A stretch of 64,000 nucleotides of DNA from Owenia fusiformis (taxonomy: Eukaryota; Annelida; Polychaeta; Sabellida; Oweniidae). Position 1 is the first letter of the stretch; each line of letters starts with the position of its first letter. Position numbers and translations under genes: made by a program. Location of the stretch: contig CAIIXF020000003.1 in assembly GCA_903813345.2 (NCBI GenBank), forward strand, positions 32,551,151 through 32,615,150, in the 5' to 3' direction. This document shows positions 1 through 11,900 of the stretch, in pieces. Under the pieces are notes generated by a model. It saw only the letters and a program-made list of their open reading frames with translations, had not been told where the DNA came from and searched no databases.

Positions 1-367
1 GGATTTAAAACTTGAAATGGCTATTTCATCAATTTTGATATGTTCATCTTGCTTGCATTTCTTAACCATTGGTCATACGTGAGGCATAAGGCTTGAAATA
101 TACCATTCCAGTGGTATGATAAAACCTGTCAATCTGAACATCATTGTGAACAGCCAAAGTGTTTGTATTTGGAAGGTGTTCACATTTTTAATTTTACAAA
201 ATTACATCACTAGCAGAAATACTTTTGAATATGATGCTTTATTTCGTTAATGCGTAACTACCAGAAACAAAGGTGAATTACATACGAGGCCGATAGGACG
301 TGCTCCCCTCAACTCAAAACTACATTTCTGCATTGATTACACTTTTTTAACATGGAAATTTACTTTT
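1..367. other. No feature recognised at the left edge
   Basis: AT-rich non-coding sequence. No exon resembling the expected MARCHF6 first coding exon (a few codons ending in a G before a donor) could be identified here. The first coding exon and promoter are therefore probably beyond the window or not recognisable. Confidence 0.5.
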
Positions 368-2393
368 GGGCTTGAGCAAGCTATTGGTAGCACTTTCATA
401 TTGGCACCCAGAAAAAATGCAAGGCTTAAGATACAGATGGGAAATCAGTCTTATTAATTAGGTATACCCACTATATGTCTGAGGAAGATATCATTTTTTT
501 GAAAGATGAATGATAATTTTTTTATAAATTTTCATGTATCAAAATATGCCTCATTCTCTATGTAACAAATTCCCAAGAAAAAATCCACATTTACATATAT
601 ACTTCAAACATGTACTTGAATAGAGTAAGTTAAAGTAATTTGGCTGCATTGGAAAGATTAAGGAATTTGCTTTAAAATGATATGCAACAAGTGTGTCCAT
701 AATAGTGTATAGAGTTTTTATAACCGCTTGTAGCACATAACCGTTGGTGTAACATTTCATTGTAAATTTTATGTTAAAAAAGACTGAATTTTTCAACATA
801 TTTTCCAATCTTTGCTTACAGTTTTTTTAAGATGATATCAAAAGTACGGAATGTTAAAATTCTGTCACTAAAAAAATTATAGAAAAGGCTGTAGTGGTTC
901 CTGAGATATTGGCTCTCAAAATAACTAACTGATTTTCCGACACGCAAATGTCTTTTCCGAAGAGCATGTGTATTTTAAGACTGAAGTAATATGATACCCT
1001 AAAAACTATTTTAAAACAAAATGCATTTAGTTTCTTGAATATTCAAAACAAATAAATAGCTTTGAACTGTCATATATACCTGTAAAATCAATTTTAAAAT
1101 TCCGACACAAGAAAAAAGTCCTTTCCGAAGAGCTCTTCGGAAAAGACAAACTCTGTCAAAACAGTGCATTTACCAACAATATTGAAGAGAAACACACTGG
1201 AATATATTTTCTGATGAACTTTTATACATAAAATATCTTTACTGAAGTAACTAAGACTTAAACAGGAACTACAAAAGTAAATGTGTCCTTTCCGAAGAGC
1301 AATTCAGTCTCTGATTAGGAATGCTGTATTGGATGTCAATAACTAACTTTTCTACTGGTTTATAAAGGCATTAGCACAATGTTTACAAATATTACATTGA
1401 ATCTTGATTTGAACAGTACTGTAAAACCCTTTAAAACACTCAAGTGTAGAATTGCAAATGAAGAATGCCGCAAATATAAAATTGTATCTTCATCACTATT
1501 TTTCCTGTGATAATAGGTTCAATTCACTGACAATTACCACCAACAATTGAGTCGTTTCTGTGCATAATGCTGTTTCATAGGCCTACATGTCCCCAGCCCA
1601 GCAACTAGAAAAACTACAAGTACACTCATGATAGCCTTAAAGTGATGACTTTAATGATGTTTTGCCCTATTATCGCCCATATATTTACCTATGAAAAATC
1701 ACAGTTAATGATGTAATCAGTGGTAAATCTCGAAAACATGAATACATGAATAGAAACAAATGTAAAATCTCCGAAAATTGCTCCCTCAAATTCAATCTGT
1801 TAAACAAAATTTAGCAATACACTAAAAAATGTCCTTTCCGAAGAGCTTTGGACAAGTGTAGTTTCGTCATATGGTACACATATATACTATCATGATTGTC
1901 TCATATATAATCAAACATTATTAAGGACTTTGTAATGATTCAGTCAGAAGGAAAAATCAACAGGATATTCAACATTATTAAGTATTATCGTAATTGGAAA
2001 AATGATTGGACTTTTTTGCCGAAATCACGGGCCAAGTGACGAGATTGGTCTTCCTAATTCATTTCTATGATAATGATTCAGATAAAAACTATTAGTTATT
2101 TAGAACCATATATGTGCATGCTTTAAAACAAAAAATGTGGAACATATATTGAAACTTATATATACCCTTTATAATTGCAATTATGTGTGTGTCCTTTCCG
2201 AAGAGCCAAAGTTGGGGCTTATAATATCATCCTGATTTTTTCAATATCGATGCAAAAAGTTATCTCTGGGTCAATAAAAAATGAAAGGTAAGACATTAAG
2301 TAAAATTATGATTCAGGAAAATGTTTTCTTCTAGCAAGTTTGAAAATCCACTTCTATGGGACTAAAAGTGCTACCAATAGCTTGCTCAAGCCC
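368..2393. mobile_element. Candidate 2.0-kb element with 29-bp perfect terminal inverted repeats
   Basis: Positions 368-396 (starting GGGCTTGAGCAAGC) are the exact reverse complement of 2365-2393. Similarity stops abruptly on both sides of the 29-bp arms. A TTTT flanks both outer ends and could be a 4-bp target duplication, but low complexity makes that weak. No long ORF lies inside, so it would be a non-autonomous DNA transposon or foldback element. It contains all five copies of the GTCCTTTCCGAAGAGC motif. It lies directly upstream of the first visible MARCHF6 exon, probably in intron 1 or the promoter region. Confidence 0.6.
950..2206 (+). repeat. Five dispersed copies of a 16-bp motif, GTCCTTTCCGAAGAGC
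   Basis: Perfect copies lie at 1119-1134, 1285-1300, 1831-1846 and 2191-2206, and a one-mismatch copy at 950-965. All are in the same orientation. The copy at 1119 continues into its own inverse, giving a 22-bp perfect palindrome at 1122-1143 centred on AGCT. Flanking sequence is not shared, so this is a motif rather than a tandem repeat. It could be an internal protein-binding site of the surrounding inverted-repeat element or a regulatory motif. Confidence 0.7.
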
Positions 2394-2545
2394 TTTTGCA
2401 GATGGGATTACAATTTGTTTTTTCTAACATTTGTGTCAAAATTAAAAAAGTAAAATGAAGGTCGTTATCAAGTTAAAAATGATGTTTCAATACAACTTAT
2501 ATCAGTACTCGTATCAACATAACCAATATTTCCTGTTCTTTTTAG

Positions 2546-2961
2546 ATATATGCCGTGTTTGCCGCTCAGAAGGAGGTCAAGAAAGGCCATTATATCATCC
2601 ATGCGTCTGTACAGGGAGCATTAAGTTTGTCCACCAAGATTGGTAAGATTTTCCATAAGATTTCCCAAAGCGTTTGTGTTGAGTCAACGGAAAAGTTGAT
2701 TGACCTCCTCCAATGTTAGCATATTATTGGCAAAATATCAGCTTCTTCACAAAATAAGTGGGGCATAAAATAAAACAAATACTTTGTTTGATTTTTTGAA
2801 ATGTGAAAATGTTGTGACCTGAAATAGATGTATTCATTATGTATTTCACTTTCAAATGAATAATTTCAACTTTTTGATTTGTTTCAGTCTACTACAATGG
2901 CTCAAGTACAGTCGCAAGGAATATTGCGAGCTTTGCAAACACAGATTTGCTTTCCAGCCAA
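2546..2961 (+). CDS. MARCHF6: MARCHF6 e1-e2: RING-CH (RINGv) catalytic domain
   Basis: Two exons joined at 2642/2888 through a split Cys codon (TG|T) encode the C4HC3 zinc-binding RING-CH domain: ICRVC, then [20 protein letters not shown], then YCELCKHRF. All eight ligands (C-C-C-C-H-C-C-C) are present. The domain recruits the E2 on the cytosolic side of the ER membrane. Without splicing, the first exon reads straight into a stop after HQDW, so the intron is required. The conserved residues leave little doubt about identity. Confidence 0.95.
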
Positions 2962-5900
2962 GTAAGAAACTTTCATGAGAACATTTATTATAACACCAAC
3001 ATTCATAGATCTCACCCTCCCAAGCAGATGTAAAATTTTGTTTCTAAGAAAGTATTCTGGATCTAGATACCCTTTATTTTAAAAATGAGTTGAAACCAAA
3101 TTATAGATCTATTTTAGATGTTAAGGTTTAAATCATATTCTATTCAAAGTGTCTTACTGTTGAATTGCACATCTGCTATAAATGGGCTTATTAGCCTCTT
3201 GCAGATTATCAACATAGACCCTTAGAGGAGGAGGATAGATTTTACATGTATTTCCAAAATTTCTTCTTTTAGTTTACTCCCCGGACATGCCGAAGCGCCT
3301 GCCTATAAAAGACATAATGAGTGGCCTGTTAAAGAACATTGGGCGTGCAGTCAGATATTGGCTTCACTATACACTTGTGGCCTTTGCATGGCTAGGGGTA
3401 GTACCTTTGACAGCTTGTAAGTTTAAAATGTATACACCATAAAATGGTACATAAGTAAATAGTACATATTATGGTACATATAAGTTTAAGTATGAAGTAA
3501 ATTTGAATTGCATTTTCTCAAAAATTTGTTTTATGAATTAAATATTATGTTTTGGTACTTTTATTTGAATAAATATCCAATACATCTTGATTATTAAGAT
3601 AAGTTATGGACATAGAGAGTAACTTACTGTTGAATGATTGAATATCACCTATTTTCCTTGAATGTGTATAAATAAAAAATAAGGGCCATTGTCAATTGTC
3701 CTTTTGAGATATATATTGTTTGGAATAAGAGAGACGTTCAGATAATCATATTGTGAGAGAATGTGAGACTTCATGTTGTTTTTGTTTCCAGGTCGCATTT
3801 ATAGATGTCTCTTCACTGGATCTGTTAGTTCATTGCTAACTCTTCCGTTAGACATGCTGTCAACGTGAGTACATGTGACATTTTTGCTTGGCGACAGTCT
3901 CTCAATCCAGGCTTGCAATGTTTTTATTATTGATCCCATTGATTTCCAGTAGTCTGAATCAATTTACTGGATTTGTGTTTGGATTTGGGTATTTCAATAA
4001 TATGTCTTAAGGGGCGGGGTCAAAATATCGATGTTCATATGGAGACGAAAGTACTTTCGCGAGGGGGGAGGGTTTTTTTGGGCACTTTCGTTGACCAAAA
4101 AAACATCGATAATTCGGATCTGATATACAAAAAATAATTGGACTTACCCACTTTTCCTGGCGCTATGTTCTGATAAAAAGGCTTGTTTTCAATAGTTCGT
4201 GAGCTTTTTTGTGTGATAGGTCCAAAATATCGGTAGATAAAGACGATAATTCGATCATTTTTCAAATAAATTTCGTACTTTTCCCTCCTCCTTTTGAAGA
4301 GTTCAATGCAGTTAAATTGCGAACGTGTGTTAATTCACTGAAAATCAATGTTTTTTGAAGTGACCTAAGCTTTCGTCTAGAGGGGGGGTGGGGGGGTTGT
4401 TGTCCAAACGAAATTACTTTCGTCTCCATATGAACATCGATATTTTGACCCCGCCCCTAAAGATGGGTATATACTCCTAGACATTCTTAAACTTATTTTG
4501 AAAAAGATAGGTCAATTTATGAGAAACAGAATTAAAGAAGGACCTACTGCTTTTGTCCATATAAAGTATAATGTCATTCATTGTTTTTTAAAGTCAGATA
4601 ATATATTGCGATTGATGTTGTGAATTACTTTACTATGAGTTTCAGCCGTGTTTTATAAGTTTTGCTAGATTCTATATTTGTAAATTTTTGACATGCAATT
4701 TCTCATATAAATTTTACAAATAAAAATATGCCATTATTTAAACTTGGAGCTAAACAAATCTTCGAAACAATTATGCTATTTTAAAAATATATTGCATTGT
4801 ATGTATATAAAGTAAAACAGTGACATGGTAATCATGATTTTAAAGAAAAAACATAATATGAGTTTATTATTGTCACCACACCAAAAAGTGGTTACATATT
4901 GTTATGGTCTTCGTTTTTCGGACAGCGATTGATGGTTGGCGATCGATAGTTGGTGATCAGTGTCTGTAACAAATTCTCACAACTTCCAATAACTTAACAA
5001 ATACTGTTTAGACTGACTTCAATTTTTTTCAAAATCATCTACAACCTTCCACAAGTTCAAATCTGACTTTTTGTTCAAGATTTTACCTTCAATGTTTCAA
5101 GGTAAAAAAAGGTTAAAAGGTCAAAAGGTATTTCTCAACTTGCTTCAAATTGACCAATTTTTTTTAGAATCATCTAGAAGTTCTCAAAAGTTCAAAACTG
5201 ACTATAGATTTAACCTACAATGACATTCTCAAGGTCAAAATAGATTCAACCTTCAATGACCTTCTCAAGGTCAAAAAGGTCTTTTTTTCATCTTGCTCCA
5301 AGTGACCAATTTTTTTCAAAATCATCTACAAGTTCTCAGAAGTTCAAATCTTACTTTAGATTTGAGATTTCACCTTCAATGACCTCAGGTTCAAAAAAGT
5401 GCTTTTTTCAACTTGCTTCAAATTGACCAATTTATTTTGTCAAAATCACCTACAGGATCCCAGAAATTCAAATCTGAATTAAGATTGAACTAATAATATT
5501 GTGAGCAACTGCAGGTAGTGACATTTTGTCATGTTAATGCCTTGTTCAGTCTGTTATTATTGTTTTTCCAGGAACAATCTTCTTTCCGATTGTTTCCAAG
5601 GTTGTTTTGTGGTGACCTGTACACTATGTGCCTTTATCAGCCTGGTTTGGTTGCGAGAACAGATTCTACATGGAGGAGGTCCTGATTGGCTGGAACATGA
5701 TCCACCAGCCAATCAAAATCAAGTAGGTTTCATTTTCTTCCTTCTCGGTCAAAAATGTGCATAAGTCAAATCGTTGATATGTTTGATTTTGATCTGAATG
5801 GTTTCTCAAGGTTAAAATTACTTAATTGTCTCTTCGATCTGAATTGTTTTTGGCTAACAGGAAAAGTCTTTGAGTCTTAAGATCCAAAATACTTAATTGT

Positions 5901-8900
5901 CTCTATGTCTTTTTTGGAATGTCAGTAATTCATTTCTTTCTTCAGGTTAATGTACAAAATGGTGCTAATGGGGGAGGTGGAGCTAATATAGGTGGCGCCA
6001 ATGTGGGTGGAGCTATGCCAGCAGCCAATCAGAATGCAGCTGATGTTGGGGAAGGCGAAGAAGCCGAACAAGACAATGGAAATGGAAATGATGCAGTACA
6101 AGGTATTTTTTATTAATATGATACATGTAACATACATATATTTCTGAATAATAGAGTAACATGTGTCTAATATGAACACCATATATCGACCAAAAGTTGA
6201 ATCAATTTTTTTTTATAACAAACACCATATGCTGGTCACAAATAACAGAATAAGCAACAGAACACCTCAGTGATAGCTATATTTAGAGGTTATGTCACTA
6301 TGACATGATATATGCTTTTGTTTAGTTTAGTTTTTCTGGGTTGGTGGGTGGGTGGGCATCCCGATTGGCTTTTTATCGTGGAATACTATTGCTGATTAAA
6401 AATGGGACAGAAAAATGCTTTCAATTCATAATAAAAAATTGTTTTATTTTTATTAGAGAAGGGTCAGTCACAGTTCAGTTCGGTACGATTCTCAGGTCTT
6501 GTCTCTCGGTTCAGTCGGTTCTTCAATCTAGACTTAACAAGGTGGGCCTCATAAATTGCAATTGATGCCACAAATATGGCAAAATTTAAAGATATTTCAC
6601 TTTTATATTGTATTATAAGGGGATATCATTTTATTTTCAATCTTATAATTGATCAATATGGAATTGTGAAGGCTAATAATCATTGAATATTTATAGAATT
6701 AAATAACTAGAATTATTTGTAGCTGGTCATCAAAGTTGCTTCAATATATTTCCTCATGTTAGATGTGTTTTCTGAAAATTGAAATTATATGGATAGTACA
6801 GATGTCCCTCGGTTGGGAATAACAGTGCAGTGGCCTAGTTGGGGGGGGGGGTGGGGGTGTTTACCCAAATTCTCCACCTGACTTAGGACCTGGGGGTAGG
6901 ACAAATGAAAACGTGTATACGTCAATCATAAAAAAGTTACAATGAGTGGGTAATAGAAAGCAGTAGCAAGATAAGTAATGAATTAAAGTTTTATAAAGAT
7001 CGTAAGACTTATAGTCTAATTTGTACAAAAAAATTTCAATCACAAAAATGGGAAACCTGCAGCGAATTTTAATGTCCTGTTGCACAACTGACATATGGTA
7101 GACATATACTCTACGAAGAAACGGAATACTTTCCAAACATCCAACTTAGGCTTCACAGGGATAGGTTTTATTATGGTTTTACTAGCTCTTTGGCCTTCAG
7201 AAAAAGAGTCTGCCATTTTTAGAACAAATGTGTTTCTGTGCGAAATGAGTTCACACACCAAATAGCAATATGTTCCTCCAAGATGTAGAAGCACAATGAA
7301 ATATCCAAGGAGACTATTTTATTACCCTATGGAACGTTTAAAGTTGTTAAATTGTCATTTTTAAAATGGTACTTTCATTCGCTGTTTAGATGAAATAGAG
7401 CTGTAATTATTTGCGCAAAAATTGGGATTCATGTTACACTGCACGAAATATACTATTTCCCTGGGCGTGATGGATTCGTTCTGGACTCCATGGTGATAAG
7501 ACAGTAAAACCGTTGGGCCAAAAACTGTGGTTAATCGAACCATGACAGACCTTTCTCTAATTTACATATATACTTAGATAGTGACATATCGTTACTGAAT
7601 CTGTTATTTCTGACCAGCATATGGAGTTTGTTATGTGTAACAAATTGTTACACTTTTTATTAACTAATTTCAATAACCAACTAGGTGTTGACATATTGTC
7701 ATGGTAATACCTTGTTATTTATATTGTTTATTGTTGCCTAGGTGATAATTGGAATCCTATAGAGTGGGACAGAGCAGCTGAAGAACTCACCTGGGAAAGG
7801 GTAAGTCAGATCTTTATATGTTATACATCTTTCATCTGTCCTCGAGGAAGAGAGTTTAATCCTGTTTGTTTTTATGGGAGATTTCCACCATTGTTCTTAC
7901 ATAACATACTTTTAAGTATACCTCTATCGGCCTTACATATATGGGAGAATACCTCAATTGGCTTTACATATATGGGAGAATACCTCAATTGGCCTAACAA
8001 ACATGAGACATTTCAACCATTTGATTACATACTTTAAAGAATACCTCCATCGGCCTTACATATATGGGAGAATACCTCGATTGGTCTTACAAACATGGGA
8101 CATTTCCACCATTGTTCTTACATTACATACTTTAAAGAATACCTCAATTGGCCTTACATATATGGGAGAATACCTCAATTGGCCTAACATATATGGGAGA
8201 ATACCTCGATTGGCCTTACAAACATGGGACATTTCCACCATTGTTCTTACATTACATATTTTAAAGAATACCTCAATTGGCCTTACATATATGGGAGAAT
8301 ACCTCAATTGGCCTAACATATATGGGAGAATACCTCGATTGGCCTTACAAACATGGGACATTTCCACCATTGTTCTTACATTACATACTTTAAAGAATAC
8401 CTCAATTGGCCTTACATATATGGGAGAATACCTCAATTGGCCTAACATATATGGGAGAATACCTCGATTGGCCTTACAAACATGGGACATTTCCACCATT
8501 GTTCTTACATTACATACTTTAAAGAATACCTCAATTGGCCTTACATATATGGGAGAATACCTCGATTGGTCTTACAAACATGGGACATTTCCACCATTGT
8601 TCTTACATTACATACTTTAAAGAATACCTCAATTGGCCTTACATATATGGGAGAATACCTCAATTGGCCTTACATATATGGGAGAATACCTCAATTGGCC
8701 TAACATATATGGGAGAATACCTCGATTGGCCTTACAAACATGGGACATTTCCACCATTGTTCTTACATTACATACTTTAAAGAATACCTCAATTGGCCTT
8801 ACATATATGGGAGAATACCTCGATTGGTCTTACAAACATGGGACATTTCCACCATTGTTCTTACATTACATACTTTAAAGAATACCTCAATTGGCCTTAC

Positions 8901-11900
8901 ATATATGGGAGAATACCTCAATTGGCCTTACATATATGGGAGAATACCTCAATTGGCCTAACATATATGGGAGAATACCTCGATTGGCCTTACAAACATG
9001 GGACATTTCCACCATTGTTCTTACATTACATACTTTAAAGAATACCTCAATTGGCCTTACATATATGGGAGAATACCTCAATTGGCCTAACATATATGGG
9101 AGAATACCTCGATTGGTCTTACAAACATGGGACATTTCCACCATTGTTCTTACATTACATACTTTAAGGAATACCTCAATTGGCCTTACATATATGGGAG
9201 AATACCTCAATTGGCCTAACATATATGTGAGAATACCTCGATTGGTCTTACAAACATGGGGCATTTCCACCATTGTTCTTACATTACATACTTTAAGGAA
9301 TACCTCAATTGGCCTTACATATATGGGAGAATACCTCAATTGGCCTAACATATATGGGAGAATACCTCGATTGGTCTTACAAACATGGGACATTTCCACC
9401 ATTGTTCTTACATTACATACTTTAAGGAATACGTCAATTGGCCTTACATATATGGGAGAATACCTCAATTGGCCTAACATATATGGGAGAATACCTCGAT
9501 TGGTCTTACAAACATGGGACATTTCCACCATTGTTCTTACATTACATACTTTAAGGAATACCTCAATTGGCCTTACATATATGGGAGAATACCTCAATTG
9601 GCCTAACATATATGGGAGAATACCTCGATTGGTCTTACAAACATGGGACATTTCCACCATTGTTCTTACATTACATACTTTAAGGAATACCTCAATTGGC
9701 CTTACATATATGGGAGAATACCTCAATTGGCCTTACATATATTAGGGTGAATACCTCGATTGGTCTTACAAACATGGGACATTTTCACCATTGTTCTTAC
9801 ATTACATACTTTAAAAAACACCTCAATTGGCCTTACATATATGAGAGAATACCTCAATTGGCCATACAAACATTTCTACCACTGGTCTTACATTACATAC
9901 TTTAAAGAATACCTCAATTGGCTGAATACATATATTGGACAATACCTCAATTTAGACCCAACATTATGATTTCAAAGGGTCCAAAGAGCCACCAGCTCTG
10001 CATTTTACTGACATTGTGCAGATAATTGTCTATTTCCTGAGTAAAAACCTGTATATATGTTTCTTGAACTAGGTCAAAAAACCATAAGGTGTATAATTCC
10101 CTTTGATCTTTTACAAGCTTTATGCAACACGTGCATCATACACACAGAGAATAAAGTTCTTACAAAAATTCTTCACAGAGAGCTATCAAGATATTAAACG
10201 CAATCAACAGCAAGGGTGCAAAGTGTCTATGTGAATGGTGCACATGTGCTTGGCTTTTGATTGCAGCCTCCTGTGATGATGTTTCATTTGTAAAACTAGT
10301 GTTTACCGAAATTTTCTGTGAGCCACACTTTGTTTTTTCATACACGATTGGAGGATAATTGAAAACTTTTTCTTCGATAGCATTTCTCTTGCATGCTCTA
10401 TTTACCCTTGAATAGCTGTTCGAGCAGCCTATGTAAGAGCATTTATTACGTAAATAACGTAAAGAATCTATAAAGTTAGGCACTTGACTATGTTTGTGCC
10501 GTTGGGAAATCTCGCTACATGCCGCCCAGTCAGAATTGTTGCTTGAAACAATTGAATCCTCATACAAATAATACCATGCAATCGTAAACAATTTCATACC
10601 ATTTACTATTGTCTTGTGGAATTTACCTGTGATCGTAAATAGCTCACGACTAGGCTTGTTTGTAATATTAGAGACCATGCAGCCTAACTTTAGGGGATCA
10701 GCACCATTACACATTGCACAATGAATATTCTTGTAGATGACTTGTCTGGAAGTATCTACAGAATCATTCATTATACCATCGTTGGTCTGGAGAATCACTG
10801 GGGCTGAATATTTCAAACACATGTCGTTCAACAGATAAAGATCGCGTAACTGTTTATATGCAGTCTGAACATATCGAGCATCACATTCATCAACATGGTG
10901 GTGACATTGTCTCCATATAACACCATGTGGGGGAATCGTGATTAGTTGACAATTGACATTACATTGTTTTAAGTTCTGCAGCACATCCCTCCCATTCCTT
11001 AATGTACAGAGGATGTGATCAACCATTGTACCAAAATCCAACAATTTTATGTCTTTGAATATAGTTTTAGCAACTCTATCAATGTTCAAACATTCATATC
11101 TTAAAGACCAGGCTACAATATCATCAAGCTCAAATCCATGACAAAATGCGCAGTAAAAATTCTTGAATGTTTTACCTGTTTGGTTAATATAAACAGGAAG
11201 ATGGCTAATGCTGCCAGTCACGTTTGGTGGTTGATGACATTGTTTCAGAATTCGCATATCCTGTGTATGAGGCGGGCATCTTGATATCATCTTATACCGC
11301 TTTGGTTGATCGTAATTCTCATAGGTTTCTATGCATTCCTCATACTGGCTCATGTCATACTCTTTGGCAGATACATGAGTGTCAACTGGACTCTCAGCGG
11401 GACCTTTGCTAGTGTTATCATCTGTTATTTCAATAAGATCTTCACCTCCATTGCGACATGTTTTGGCATAATCAAAACAGCAATCGTTGTTTGCAGCACA
11501 TTTTGAATCACAGTAGCACCATGTGTTTCTCTTAGTAGGATCCTCTTCACACCTTCCCTGGAATATATGTGATGCATTGAGATATTTTGATTATGTTGCA
11601 TTAATTACAATGAAATCATTATGTACTGGTATTTTGCTCTTGTGGTGGAATTATCAGTAACTACCAGTCTGCTTTTACTTTGGCCATCTTTAAACTGCCC
11701 AGGATGATCTTAGTGGTGAATAAAATATAAGGATCATAAAGTTCTCAAATTGACCAATGATCAATTAACACAACAGAGAGAGTTGCTGAGAGTTAACTAG
11801 CATGAAAAATACAATTACCTGTCAGCAATGACGAATGGGGTTTACCTTATATGACAAAGAGACTAAGTGTATTTGTGCAAGAGTCAAAATAAGAATACCT

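Noticed and set aside
8891-9745. 284-codon + strand open frame (and 8887-9726 on -) in the tandem array
   Set aside because: Product of a 129-bp period with no stops; periodic peptide, equal openness on both strands, no splice or family evidence.
11224-11506. Short + strand frames opposite exon A8
   Set aside because: Antisense shadows of the gene A coding exon; no family motifs.
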